A stretch of 64,000 bases of DNA from Cristatella mucedo (taxonomy: Eukaryota; Bryozoa; Phylactolaemata; Cristatellidae). Positions 1 through 10,890 of this stretch are shown piece by piece. The stretch is taken from NCBI GenBank assembly GCA_009760855.2, contig WPIO01000050.1:173501-237500 (forward strand), given 5' to 3'. Made by a program: the position numbers and the translations under genes. The first letter of the stretch is position 1, and each line of letters begins with the position of its first letter. The notes under the pieces are model-generated. The model was not told where the DNA came from. It saw only the letters and a program-made list of their open reading frames with translations, and searched no databases.

Positions 1-430
1 CATCGGTGGCCACATCCGAGGCGCCGGCGGCGGGACGGCGGAAGCGCCGGGGTCGCCCATCTTCGTGGCGCTAGGCGACGCCCGGTTTGGCGGATGTGCC
101 GAGCCCCGGTGGGGCTGCTGAGACTTCTTTGCCGAGACTTGCCGAGGCTCCAGCTGGACCCCACTGGCGCTGCTGCTGCAGGACTGCGACAGTGTTGGCG
201 ATGCCGGCGGCTGCTGCTTGACGCAAGCGACAGGCGACAACTCCTCCGCACCGGCGGGCTGCGTGCCGTGCCAAAGGATGTGAAGCTCCAGTTCGTATGT
301 AGTGATGAACTTGGCGTGGCATGCTTCGCAACTATGCTTGCCCTCGCCGTCGTAGTTGCCTGCCCTCTTTAGCATCACGGCAGTTCGCGCCGTCGGCGGT
401 AGCTTCTTGAGGCGAAAAAGTCCCGTGAGC
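1..430 (-). pseudogene. Zinc-finger gene copy 1, truncated by window edge
   Basis: Read on the minus strand from about 400 down to 1, this stays in the frame of the zinc-finger gene at 19413-23699 and of copy 2 at 2660-4250. It contains one C2H2 finger (CEACHAKF then HILWH) at about 265-340, followed by the Pro/Ser/Ala-rich linker. Homology to the parent stops near 430, inside what is the preceding finger in the parent, and A/T microsatellite follows. The remaining C-terminal part lies beyond the window start. No stop codon is seen in the visible part, but there is no plausible start, so I treat it as a partial duplicate rather than a working gene. Confidence 0.7.
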
Positions 431-527
431 CCGCAGCTCTTCCGCCGCAGATAATCGCTTCCCAAACTAAGCAAAATATTACAACTAGTATGTGCATATA
501 TTTTATGTGGGAATTAGTGTATAAATG

Positions 528-573
528 TATATATATATATATATATATATTTGTGTGTATATATATATATATT

Positions 574-616
<43 letters not shown>

Positions 617-620
617 GCAT
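528..620. repeat. (TA)n/(TG)n microsatellite
   Basis: Alternating TA runs broken by TGTG. This is the source of the spurious isoleucine/tyrosine-rich reading frames here. Confidence 0.95.
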
Positions 621-754
621 GTATGTGTGTGTTAAATCGATAGACTCCTTCAGTCACGTAGCAAGATACCGACCAGTACTTAAGTAGAGATGTGCAATAC
701 GTGTCTTAGGGTCCACTGGTTATAAGTGTTCGTATGTTCCTGTGTGTTTGTGTA

Positions 755-757
<3 letters not shown>

Positions 758-799
<42 letters not shown>

Positions 800-815
800 G
801 TGTGTGTGTGTATAT

Positions 816-880
<65 letters not shown>
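758..880. repeat. (AT)n(GT)n microsatellite
   Basis: About 40 bp of AT followed by about 80 bp of GT. The equivalent position in unit 2 (4996-5137) has a similar AT-then-GT array, and unit 3 has only GT (8603-8688). Confidence 0.95.
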
Positions 881-881
<1 letters not shown>

Positions 882-1129
882 ATATATAGTCATAATTAAA
901 CACATCGCTGTACCTTAGCCGGAGGGGCCCTGTCTTGGCGGCCCGCTGGGGCAACCTGTGCCTCCCTGCTCAGGAACAACGACCAATGGTTTTCCAAGCC
1001 AGAAATGGCGTCCGAGACTCATAGCGACAGAAATGCCGCCCGTTCCTTTTGCGAAACGTCAAGGTCCGCCAAGCAGGCTTCATAATCCGGCCACTAGCCA
1101 CGTAGAGCACCGACCACGAACTGGTCTGA

Positions 1130-2345
1130 TGTGGTAACTGCGACGCACACGGCAGACAAGCCTAGTTGCAGAGTTCTGCACCAGCTGTAATCGCCTGATT
1201 GCACATGTCAGTATGCCAGCAAGCAGTGAGTTACAGATGTCAAAATGGGATGTCACAAATGCATGGATCAACTTAGACGTGGTATCCTTATCGAAACAAT
1301 CCCGACTTTCAGCATTGTTATGTAGCTGAAAGTAGGCTGACTTGATTGTGGAGCTGATGTGGTCGTCAAAGGAGAGGTCACTTTGAAACATGAAACCTAG
1401 ATTCCGAGCTGATTCAGCAGAAGATTTGCTGTCAGAGCTAATTTCGAGCGTCAGTCTTTTCACTTTCTGAATCACACTGGGTTTGTCCGTAACTGGTAAG
1501 TTAGGTTTATCATCGTAGAGTTTTAGAACATTTGCTGCCATCCGTGTGCGGATGTCATGAATACATGGCAGCAAGTGAGTTGAGAGAATTTGAGGGGCTC
1601 GAAGGCTGGGGATTCAAAGCAACGGTAGAACTGAGTGTAATCCACATAGAAGTAAAAGCCTAGATTGTGCTTGGCAATCACGTTAGCAAGAGGGAGAGTA
1701 TAAACCTTTAAAGAAGCTGACGTAACGCGGAGCCCTGAGGTACCCCGTATTTCAAAGCTACCTCAGATGATCTTTATTCATTCACGTCAATACTCTGGTG
1801 TCTCTCACTGAGATAGGACGTGAACCAGATCAGAGCAGTGCGGGATATGCTTAGGCGAGATGAGAGGTGCCCTAGAATAACTTTGTGATCGATAGTATCA
1901 ATAGCTACCAAAAACCGAGCAAAACAAGCAGACACTCTATCTATGTTGGCATTCCTAAGGAGGTCGATGTACACCCAAAACAATGCTGACTCTGTGGAGC
2001 CATTAGGTATAAAGCCAGACTGGAACTTACAAGCAAGGTTTTAAGTTTCAATAGGAATTCAGCTGGTCAGCCACGACTCGTTCCAGTGTCTTCGATAGGA
2101 ATGGTGGAAGGAAGACTGGGCGGCGGTAGTTGCTCACGTTCTCTTGGTCTAGTGTCACTTTCTTGAGAAGTGGCCTGACTGCAAGCTTTTTGAAAGACGG
2201 TGAGAAATGACCTGCGGGTAATCACATAATAATGATGTTAGTTATGCATGGCAGCAGATCAATGCAACGTAGGGGCAGGACGTTGGGAATAGAGTGCAAA
2301 GGACTTGTCTTTCCAAATAGTTTAAGCGAGCAGGAGCCCGTCTCA
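1130..2345 (-). mobile_element. CR1/L2-like LINE remnant, unit 1
   Basis: Minus-strand fragment of a non-LTR retrotransposon reverse transcriptase. In coding order: N-terminal RT (NYRPV-like, about 2130-2330), the finger/palm segment around 1774-1983 (IDTIDHKVILGHL, then WFTSYLS), a GVPQGS-like segment near 1735, the catalytic box near 1645, and the C-terminal RT region at 1080-1574 (RNLGFMFQSDLSFDDHIS, LVQNSATRLV). The catalytic box reads YVDY, so the second Asp is lost. Stops and frameshifts separate the pieces. The element is inactive and shared with unit 2. Confidence 0.88.
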
Positions 2346-2659
2346 GCCGGCCAGCCACTTCCACCTCACTACTCGATGTGAGAGCTTTTTTCTGTGTGGG
2401 CTAATTATAAGTCTATATTATGGCGACCTTCGTGAATCGGAGCTCTATCCAAATGCCCTTGAGTTACCAGCCAGAGGAGCAGCAATTGAGCTGTGTGCCG
2501 TAACTGTATGCATTAGCTAAATACAGTCTCTTTCTTTGCTACGTTTGCATGATCTCTCGGTCGCGTTTGGCACCCCTGATCACCGACTCCTCCTCCTTGA
2601 GAGCTCATCATCTCGCCTAACCATCATTGGCATAGCACTGCAATGCTGCACATCCCTAT

Positions 2660-4250
2660 CTAATTGAAACGTTTCAGAATCACGACATGCTCGAAAATTG
2701 CCAGAAAAGTAATCGAAAGCGTAAAAAGTTCAAGGTGAACAACAACTAAACGAATTCCGGGTGCATTATATACAGCAAGAAAGCACTAGCATCATCTATT
2801 TCGCAAAGCAGCAGAAGCCGGCCGTCGCATGACGCCAAAAAGTTGCATACTAAGCAGATAACGAAGAAGCATGACCCGAAAATAGGCAGCCACCAAATGC
2901 CGCAAGCAGCGGAGCCTGCAGAGCCAACAGCCACGTTCAATAGGATCCACCCAACGATGGACCCGTCTGTCGGCGCCGAAGCGAACCACACGAGCCAGCG
3001 GACGTGAGCAAGAGTAGCAACTGAACTTACAAACGCGCGAGAATCTGCAGCGAGCAGAGACGGACTCATAGGTACGTTTGCAGGGCGGCGAGCCCACAGC
3101 CGATGGCTAGTCGATCTGCTGACATCGGATCACCCATCATCAAACTGAGAGGGTGCTGGCTGCTGCCTCGGCCGAGCTGACACTTGTTTCCTTCAAACGT
3201 CCGAGGCAGCTGTAGGCCCAAAACTTTCGCTGGCTGGGCGCGATGGCGATGTCCACCTTTTTCTATTCTGGCATGCTCTCTTGCACCGCCTTCTTTATCT
3301 CAGCAGCGTGCAAGTTCACGTGGTCGGCCAGCTGCGAAAGGCGCGGGAACGTCATGTCGCACCACAAGCATATGGCCGAATGCCGAAGAGGCAGCAGTGA
3401 CAACTGCCGGAGGGCCAGCTGGGCGGCGACCGACTGCGAACGACCGGGTGTCGCTGAGTCGCTCGGCGTCTGCCAATCGCTCGACGACCGCTTTTCAGTT
3501 GCAGATGATGACTTGGCAGTTGTAGAAGATGACTTGGCAGTTGCAGATGATGACTTGGCAGTTGCAGACGATTCGGACGAAGCAGGAGCCTTCTGAATAG
3601 TGCCGAGCGAATGCTGTTGTCTGGCCGATGTTGAACCCACGGTTGACCCTTGCCTTGTGACGGCCCCATCTTTGCGGCCGGCCGGGTCGCTGGCGGCCGC
3701 TGAGAGAACTCCGTTCACCGAGACCACCGGGCCGGTAGTCGCCATGTCTCCGGCTGCCGGCACTGGCCAGCTGGCCGCACGGACGGCCGTCGATGGCCAC
3801 ATCCGAGGCGCCGGCGGCGGGACGGCAGAAGCGCCGGGGTCGCCCATCTTCGTGGCGCTAGGCGACGCCCGGTTTGGCGGATGTGCCGAGCCCCGGTGGG
3901 GCTGCTGAGACTTCTTTGCCGAGACTTGCCGAGGCTCCAGCTGGACGCCACTGGCGCTGCTGCTGCAGGACTGCGACAGTGTTGGCGATGCTGGCGGCTG
4001 CTGCTTGACGCAAGCGACAGGCGACGACTCCTCCGCACCGGCGGGCTTCGTGCCGTGCCAAAGGATGTGGAGCTCCAGTTCGTATGTAGTGATGAACTTG
4101 GCGGGGCATGCTTCGCAACCGTGCTCGCCGTCGCCTTCGTAGTTGCCCGCCATCTCCAGCGTCACGGCGGTTCGTGCCGTCGGCGGGAGCTTCTCGAAGC
4201 GAAAAAACTCCCGTGAGCCTGCAGCTCTTCCGCCGCAGATAATCGCTCCC
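2660..4250 (-). pseudogene. Zinc-finger gene copy 2, 5'-truncated
   Basis: Minus-strand duplicate of the 3' part of the zinc-finger gene at 19413-23699, including its 3' untranslated region (2660-3262 matches 18750-19412). The open frame runs from the break near 4250 to a stop at 3263. It keeps one C2H2 finger (CEACPAKF, HILWH, about 4060-4120), the Ser/Pro/Ala linker, three to four copies of the S/T-A-K repeat, and the C-terminal finger (CLWCDMTF). Compared with the parent, the four fingers between these two are missing in frame. Upstream of 4250 the frame runs only into microsatellite, so it has no credible start. It could still be transcribed, but I call it a partial duplicate. Confidence 0.75.
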
Positions 4251-4305
4251 AACACCAAGCAAAATATTATAATTAGTATGTGCATACATTTTATGTGGGA
4301 ATTAT

Positions 4306-4309
<4 letters not shown>

Positions 4310-4348
<39 letters not shown>

Positions 4349-4473
4349 TTGTAAAAGCGAGAGAGTCCTTCCTTCACGTAGCAAGATACCGACCAGTACT
4401 TAAGTAGAAATGTGTAATACATGCCTGTAAGACCACTGGTTATTAGTGTTCGTGTGAGCCCGTGTGTGTGTAG

Positions 4474-4518
<45 letters not shown>

Positions 4519-4564
4519 CATGTGTGTGTGTGTGTGTAATTATATATAAATATGTAAAATATAA

Positions 4565-4600
<36 letters not shown>
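4310..4600. repeat. AT-rich microsatellite block
   Basis: Runs of (AT)n at 4310-4338, 4474-4509 and 4568-4597, with GT and imperfect AT between them. No coding content. Confidence 0.9.
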
Positions 4601-4603
<3 letters not shown>

Positions 4604-5001
4604 AGTTCGTATGTACGTATGTATGTATATATTGTATGCCGGCTCCTGAATTGTGACCGTAAGGAGAAGGAAGCGTGTAGTTTGTATGTATGTATTGTAT
4701 GCCTGATAAGCCTATGGTGAGCTGTTAGATGCACCACCGAGAGGGGCCGGTGCACAGCTGTGGTCCGCCTGTGATGTGGTATGGACACAGGCCGGTAACC
4801 AGCTCGTGGCCAGAAGGTGGATTCACCATCAGGGTCGGCCGGTGCACCGTTGTGGTCGAGGAGTCATCGGAGTCGACCAGGGGAGGGCAGTCGTGGGAGA
4901 GCAGGGACCTAGGCGAGCCGTGCGCTCTTCGGCTCCGTGCGTTAGTAATAAACTGTCAGTGTTGGGAATCGGCTGTCTCTCTGCTGTGCGAACAATCTAC
5001 A
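4601..5001 (+). mobile_element. Degenerate LTR-element remnant in unit 2
   Basis: A diverged relative of the LTR element at 13116-15052. 4601-4651 looks like the first 50 bp of a 5' LTR (TGTAGTTCGTATG to GCCGGCTCC). 4652-4675 resembles the internal end plus polypurine tract (TGTGACC...GAAGGAAGCG). 4676-5001 is a nearly complete LTR starting TGTAGTTTG, with the duplicated 'gcacagctgtggtccgcctg' motif and an AATAAA-like block near 4948. The interior seems deleted. Flanks are AT microsatellite, so the target duplication cannot be read. Confidence 0.65.
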
Positions 5002-5049
5002 ATATATATAATATGTATATAATTATATATATATATATAATTATATATG

Positions 5050-5124
<75 letters not shown>

Positions 5125-5137
5125 CTGTGTGTGCATA
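4996..5137. repeat. (AT)n(GT)n microsatellite
   Basis: AT-rich stretch, then about 90 bp of GT. It is the counterpart of 758-880 in unit 1. Confidence 0.95.
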
Positions 5138-5384
5138 TACAGTCATATTTAAACACATCGCTGTACCTTAGCCGGAGGGGCCCTGTCTTGGCGGCCCGCT
5201 GGGGCAACCTGTGCCTCCCTGCTCAGGAACAACGACCAATGGTTTTCCAAGCCAGAAATGGCGTCCGAGACTCATAGCGACAGAAATGCCGCCCGTTCCT
5301 TTTGCGAAACGTCAAGGTCCGCCAAGCAGGCTTCATAATCCGGCCACTAGCCACCCAGAGCACCGACCACGAAGTGGTCTGATG

Positions 5385-6720
5385 TGGTAACTGCGACGCA
5401 CACGGCAGACAAGCCTAGTTGCAGAGTTCTGCACCATCTGTAATCGCCTGATTGCACATGTCAGTATGCCAGCAAGCAGTGAGTTACAGATGTCGAAATG
5501 GGATGTCACTAATGCATGGATCAACTTAGACGTGGTATCCTTATCGAAACAATCCCGACTTTCAGCATTGTTATGTAGCTGAAAGTAGGCTGACTTGATT
5601 GTGGAGCTGATGTGATCGTCAAAGGAGAGGTCACTTTGGAACATGAAACCTAGATTCCGAGCTGATTCAGCAGAAGATTTGCTGTCAGAGCTAATTTCGA
5701 GCGTCAGTCTTTTCACTTTCTGAATCACACTGGGTTTGTCCGTAACTGGTAAGTTAGGTTTATCATCGTAGAGTTTTAGAACATTTGCTGCCATCCGTGT
5801 GCGGATGTCATGAATACATGGCAGCAAGTGAGTTGAGAGAATTTGAGGGGCTCGAAGGCTGGGAGGGATCGAAGCAACGGTACAACTGAGTGTAATCCGC
5901 ATAGAAGTAAAAGCCTAGATTGTGCTTGGCAATCACGTTAGCAAGAGGGAGAGTATAAACCTTTAGAGAAGCTAACGTAACACGGAGCCCTGAGGTACCC
6001 CATATTTCTAAGCTACCTCAGATGATCTTTATTCATTCACGTCAATACTCTGGTGTCTCTCACTGAGATAGGACGTGAACCAGTGCAGAGCAGTGCCGGA
6101 TATGCCCAAGCGAGATTGGAGGCGCCCTAAAATAACTTTGTGATCGATAGTATCAATAGCTACCAAAAACCAAGCAAAACAACCAGACACTCTATTTATG
6201 TCGGCATTCCTAAGGAGGTCGTTGTACACCCAAAACAATGCTGACTCTGTGGAGGCATTAGGTATAAATCCAGACTAAAACTTACAAGCAAGGTTTTAAG
6301 TTTCAATAGTATTTCAGCTGGTCCGCCACGACCCGTTCCAGTGTCTTCGATAGGAATGGTGGAAGGAAGACTGGGCGGCGGTAGTTGCTCACGTTCTCTT
6401 GGTCTAGTGTCGCTTTCTTGAGAAGTGGCCTGACTGCATGCTTTTTGAAAGGCGGTGGGAAATGACCTGAGGCTAATCAGATAATAATGATGTTAGTTAT
6501 GCATAGCGGCAGATTAGTGCAACGTAGGGGCAGGACGTTGGGAATAGAGTGCAAACGAATCACCACCGCTTGCTGTGGCGATAAAGAATCGCCCACTGCA
6601 GGATTCGAACCCACGACCTCGCAGCCTAAGTCGTGAAAGGCAACCGCCTTACCTAGTGAGCCATTACGGCTCATTAAGCGAGCAGGAGCCTGTTTCAGCC
6701 GGCCAGCCACTTCCACCTCA
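5385..6720 (-). mobile_element. CR1/L2-like LINE remnant, unit 2
   Basis: Same insertion as 1130-2345, at the same position in the unit. The RT core is at 6029-6238 and the C-terminal RT at 5333-5902 (DDKPNLPV, RNLGFMFQSDLSFDDHIS). The catalytic box near 5900 reads YADY, again without the second Asp, so inactivation is older than the duplication. A SINE interrupts its 5' part at 6551-6676. Confidence 0.88.
6551..6676 (-). mobile_element. tRNA-derived SINE (family 1)
   Basis: On the minus strand it begins TGAGCCGTAATGGCTCACTA, with an A-box-like TGGCTCACTAGG and a perfect B box GGTTCGAATCC, followed by the family body (GGCGAT...TATCGCC). Unit 1 lacks it at the same site. Other copies are at 10165-10358, 32905-33075 and 58835-58972. 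Its 3' end is truncated here. Confidence 0.8.
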
Positions 6721-6999
6721 CGACTCGATGTGAGAGCTTTTTTATGTGAGGGTTAATTATAAGTCTATTTTATGGCGACCTTCGTGAATCGGAGCTCTAT
6801 CCAAGTGCCCTTGAGTTACCAGCCAGAGGAGCAGCAATTGAGCTGTGTGGCGTAACTGTATGCATTAGCTAAATACAGTCTCTCTCTTTGCTACATTTGC
6901 ATGATCTCTCGGTCGCATTTGGCACCCCTGATCACCGACTCCTCCTCCTTGGGAGCTCATCATCTCGCCTGACCATTATTGGCACAGCACTGCAATGAG

Positions 7000-8590
7000 G
7001 TCCCTATCGAATTGGGAGGTTTCAGAATCACGACATGCTCGAAAATTGCCAGAAAAGTAATCGAAAGCGCACAAAGTTTTAGGTACAACAACAACTAACG
7101 AGTTTTAGGTGCACAATAGACGGCAAGAAAGCACTAGCATCATCTATTTCGCGAAGCAGCGGAAGCCGGCCGTCGCATGACGCCAAAAAGTTCCATACCA
7201 AGCAGCTAATGAAGAAGCAGGACCCGAAAATAGGCAGCCGCCAAAAGCCACCAGCAGCAAAGCCTGCAGAACCAACAGCCACGTTCAATAGGATCAACCC
7301 AACGATGGATCCGCCTGTCGGCGCCGAAGCGAACCACACGAGCCAGCGGACGTCATCGACAGCAGCAGCTGAACTTATAAATGCACGAGAATCTGCAGCG
7401 AGCAGAGACAGACTCATAGGTACGTTTGCAGGGCGGCGAGCCCACAGCCGATGGCTAGTCGATCTGCTGACATCGGATCACCCATCATCGAACTGGGGTG
7501 TGCCTCGGCCCAGCTGACACTTGTTTCCTTCAAAAGTCCAAGGCCGCTGTAGGCCCCAAACTTTCGCTGGCTGGGCGCGATGCCAATGTTGACCTTAGGC
7601 TACTCTGCAATGCTCTCTTGCACTGCTTTCTTTACCTCGTTATCGTGCACGTTCGCGTGGTCGGCCCGCTGAGAATGGCGCACGAACGTCATGTCGCACC
7701 ACAAGCATATAGCCGGATGCCGAAGAGGCAGCAGTGACAACTGCCGGATGGCCAGCTTGCGGCGACCGACTGCGAACGACCGGGTGTCGCTGAGTCGCTT
7801 GGCGTCTGCCAAGCGCTCGACGACCGTCTATCAGTTGCAGATGATGACTTGACAGTTGCAGACGATGAATTAGCTCTTGCAGATGATGACTTGGCAGTTG
7901 CAGACGAGTCGGGTGAAGTCGGAGCCTTCTGAATAGTGCCGAGCGAAGGCTGTCGTCTGGCCGCCGTTGAACCCACGGTTGACTCTTGCCTTGTGACGGC
8001 CCCATCTTTGCGGCCGGCCGGGTCGCTGGCGGCCGCTGAGAGAACTCCGTTCACCGAGACCACCGGGCCGGTCATCGCCATGTCTCCGGCTGCCGGCACT
8101 GGCCAGCTGGCCGCACGGACAGCCGTCGATGGCCAGATCCGAGGCGCCGGCGGCGGGACGGCGGAAGCGCCGGGGTCGCCCATCTTCGTGGCACTTGGCG
8201 ACGCCCGGTTTGGCGGGGCTGCCAAGCCCTGGTGGGGCTGCTGAGACTTCTTTGCCGAGACTTGCCGAGGCTCCGGCTGGTCTCCACTGGTGCCGCCGCT
8301 GCAGGACTGTGACACCGTCGGCGGTGCCGGCGGCTGCTGCTTGACGTCTGCGTCAGGCGACGACCTCGCCGCACCGGCGGGCTAGGTGCCGTGCCGAAGG
8401 ATGTGAAGCTCCAGTCAGCATGTAGTGACGAACTCGGCGTTGCAGGCTTCGCAACCGCGATCGCCCTCGCCGTCGTAGTTGTCCGCCCTCTCCAGCATCA
8501 CGTCGGTTCGCCTCGTCGGCGGTAGCTTCTCGAAGCGAAAAAAGTCCCGTGAGCTTCCAGCTCTTCCGCCGCAGATAATCGCTTCTCTTG
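7000..8590 (-). pseudogene. Zinc-finger gene copy 3, disrupted
   Basis: Third duplicate of the zinc-finger gene's 3' portion with its 3' UTR (7000-7590). The linker is open at 7689-8315, but the C-terminal finger (CLWCDMTF) lies in another frame (7600-7812), so there is a frameshift near 7750. The upstream finger at about 8390-8470 has a TGA inside it (CEACNAEFVTTC then stop) and a TAG just after. It is a clear pseudogene, the most decayed of the three copies. Confidence 0.82.
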
Positions 8591-8602
8591 CTTTAACATT
8601 TA

Positions 8603-8616
8603 TGTGTGTGTGTGTG

Positions 8617-8680
<64 letters not shown>

Positions 8681-8688
8681 TGTGTGTT
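8603..8688. repeat. (GT)n microsatellite
   Basis: Nearly pure GT run in the unit 3 spacer. Confidence 0.95.
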
Positions 8689-9009
8689 AAAGCGAGAGAG
8701 TCCGTCCATCACGTAGCAAGATAGCGACCAGTACTTAAGTAGAGACTTGTAATACCTGACTACATCTCTATGAAGCAAGTCCGATGGCTCTTTTGGTTCG
8801 TGTGCGATAATGGTACCTGCGCCTTTCTCCTCAGGAACAAGGACCAAAGGGTTTCGAGCCAGAAATGGCTGCCGAGAGGCCTAGCGATTGAAATTCTGTC
8901 CGTTCTTTTAGCGGAACGCCGAGGTCCGCCTAGCAGGCTTCATTATCCGGCCACCAGCCACCCAGAGAAACGACCACGAAGGGCCTCACCACTGCCGACC
9001 GGTAGCCAT

Positions 9010-10030
9010 CGGTCAAGAAAAACCTAAATATGGCCTCGTACTTATTAAGCTTTTTCGGGCAGCCATCACCAGGGCATTCTGGCTGCGGCCTTATGGTACC
9101 ATCACGTTGACTATGTCCACGTAAGTGCCTTCGCCGATGACTAGGTCCGACTCACGAGCTTAACCACCTGCTAGAGGGAAGGCGCTCTCCTGCCAAGAAT
9201 AAGGAGATCACGATGGTCGGAAGAGCCCCAATTCGGCGACCAAGAACCATGTTTTGGCGAGCAATTAATGCTTGCAGTATCGGTCGGCAGTTGCTTAAGA
9301 CGTGGCAGAAGGTCTCAGCCTCACTACTGCAAAGGTCGGTGGTCGTTAGTGGTCGTTCCTTGGTAGGACCGGCTTCTCGAAGCGACCATTGGAAGCACGT
9401 CCAGGCGAGCACGGAGAACGAACCACCACGCCTAGGACGACAGGCCGAGACACGTGCTCTAAAAGTGGCTGTGGGTCTCGAACCTGTTTGTGGCCGGTAA
9501 ACGGCTGAACTGTGTGGGCTGGGCTGCTAAAACCCGGCCTTCAGCCAGCCTGGCGAACAGTCAAAGTTTTGAAACGGCAACTCCCCGCACGAACGAGTGC
9601 TCTATCTCATCAGGGTCAATTGGTACCACCAGGATGTCCGAGCCGGCAAGCGACATGCGACAGGAGAGACGCTCAAGACCTCGTCGCGCATCCGCTAACA
9701 GCGAGGCTGTTGCGATCCTGTTTATAGAGCCGAATGCGGCTGGGCTCAGTTACTGTGAGCTCTCCCCGTCAGATAAAGTCCGCGCTGTCAGCGGCCCGGT
9801 CGAGGCTGCGAAATGCACTGTGTCGCACGCGCACGTCAGGGGAGATCAACATGGCGGCGGTCTGAGCGATTCGGAGGATCGTCGAGTTGGTCGCGAAGCG
9901 TAAGAGACCAAGGCCTCCGGATCCTACATATCTAGGCCAATCACGTGCCTGAACACTGTCCCGCATGCGAGGCAACCAGACGTCCACAAAGTCACACGGC
10001 GAAAGATGGGAGGCTGAAGGGGTCACGGCG
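9010..10030 (-). mobile_element. R2/NeSL-like LINE 3' coding remnant
   Basis: Minus-strand pieces. 9769-10026 contains a GGLGLLRF segment followed by a helical stretch ending in SPDVRVRHS, similar to the post-RT region of R2-type elements. 9152-9412 contains C-x(4)-ET-x-CHVLSNC-x(8)-ARQNMVL, like the CCHC knuckle found before the restriction-like endonuclease in that clade. Near 9040 a KKLNKYEAI-like stretch resembles the usual C-terminal end. Frameshifts and stops separate them. The clade is from motif resemblance only. Confidence 0.55.
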
Positions 10031-10164
10031 GGTCCGCCAGAGGCGGGTGCCCTGAAGGAGCAGAAGACGACAGCGCTTGACCGAAAGGTGGGTTCGTAGC
10101 CGGTGCAGCAGGAATGCTGCTGCTGGTGTTGTGTTTGCCTTCGGCTTCTGCTGTACTTAGCGAA

Positions 10165-10358
10165 TCACCTGACACTAAATAAATAAATCCTAGCCGATTA
10201 AGCAGCCTCTTTTTTATAGCGACAGAGGGGCCTTTACGGCTATCACCGCCGCTTGCAGCAGCGATAAAGGATCGACCACAGCAGGAATCGAACCCACGAC
10301 ATCGGACCGAGGTCGTGAAAGCAAACGCCTTTCTTAGTGAGTCATTACGACTCACCAA
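10165..10358 (-). mobile_element. tRNA-derived SINE (family 1)
   Basis: The minus strand reads a degenerate tRNA head (A-box near 10345, GTTCGATTCC B box near 10290), then the body with the GCGATAAAGG palindromic block, then a T-rich tail near 10170. It is one of the longest copies of this family in the window. Confidence 0.75.
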
Positions 10359-10639
10359 AAAGGCGGGGTCTCGCGGAGTACAGATTTGCCGGCCGAGCAC
10401 GTTCGCCTCCGCGGTCGCTCAAACTCTTGGAGCTGCAGCCACACGCTCAGCCCGGCAGAGCGTTCCCGGTTTTGATGCGGACGGCGATGGCCACCGTTCT
10501 TTCTCCCGTCACATCGCTCGGCCGGACCGTCGCTCGCCGAGCGAATGCGCCGGCCTCACCTGTGGCCGATAGTTAAGCCGTTGAAGTAGTGCAGCGTCGG
10601 GCCACTAATGCAGGTTATATGTCGTATCATCTGCTGCGA

Positions 10640-10890
10640 TTGATTGGGCTCCCATATGTGTGCCCGTTGAGAGGAAGAAAGAGAGTCTCGTTTACTTCTC
10701 GCGTGCGCTCGCTCTGTCTCCGCGAGACTCCCACTCGAACAGCCGCCGCCGCTGGAAACACCGTCGCACAACAGCGTGCTCGTTGAGAGGAATAAATCAG
10801 TCTCGTTTTCCACGAAAGTGCGCCCGCTGTGTCTCCGCGAGACGCCCGATAGAGCCGCCGCCGCTGAAGACACCGGTCACACAACACTGG
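10640..10890 (+). repeat. LTR-like tandem repeat pair
   Basis: Two adjacent copies of a roughly 115-bp block (about 10658-10775 and 10778-10885). Each runs from 'cgttgagagga' through GTCTCGTTT and TCTCCGCGAGAC to GCCGCCGCTG and CACAACA. The second has AATAAATCAGTCTCG, like an LTR R region, and is followed by CTGGTAGTGACG, which could be a primer-binding site. A diverged copy lies reversed at 36205-36300. No coding domain is attached, so the LTR assignment is an inference. Confidence 0.45.

Larger units (their letters stand above)
1..2660. repeat. Tandem segmental unit 1
   Basis: First of three direct copies of one unit: zinc-finger copy, AT/GT microsatellites, a shared flank (about 640-1125), a LINE and a short spacer. 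It matches unit 2 over both coding and non-coding parts, including the flank that begins 'cacgtagcaagatac' at about 655, 4375 and 8710. The left end is cut by the window. Confidence 0.8.
2661..6999. repeat. Tandem segmental unit 2
   Basis: Direct repeat of unit 1, about 4.3 kb. Both boundaries fall in the same sequence context (a 'cgaaaattgccagaaaagta' block starts soon after each boundary, near 2692 and 7035). Relative to unit 1 it has gained an LTR-element remnant (4601-5001) and a SINE (6551-6676). Confidence 0.8.
7000..8985. repeat. Tandem segmental unit 3 (partial)
   Basis: Matches units 1 and 2 from the 3' UTR block through the GT microsatellite and the shared flank. Similarity stops near 8985, after 'cgaccacgaa', the same point at which the LINE begins in units 1 and 2. 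Different sequence follows. Confidence 0.75.

Noticed and set aside
3263-4384. A 373-codon frame as a complete zinc-finger gene
   Set aside because: Its N-terminal 60 codons are microsatellite and non-homologous flank; similarity to the parent starts only at about 4250, and no start codon lies in the homologous part.
6590-6670. A functional tRNA gene in the SINE head
   Set aside because: A and B boxes are intact but the acceptor stem does not pair and the same sequence recurs as a dispersed repeat with a common body.
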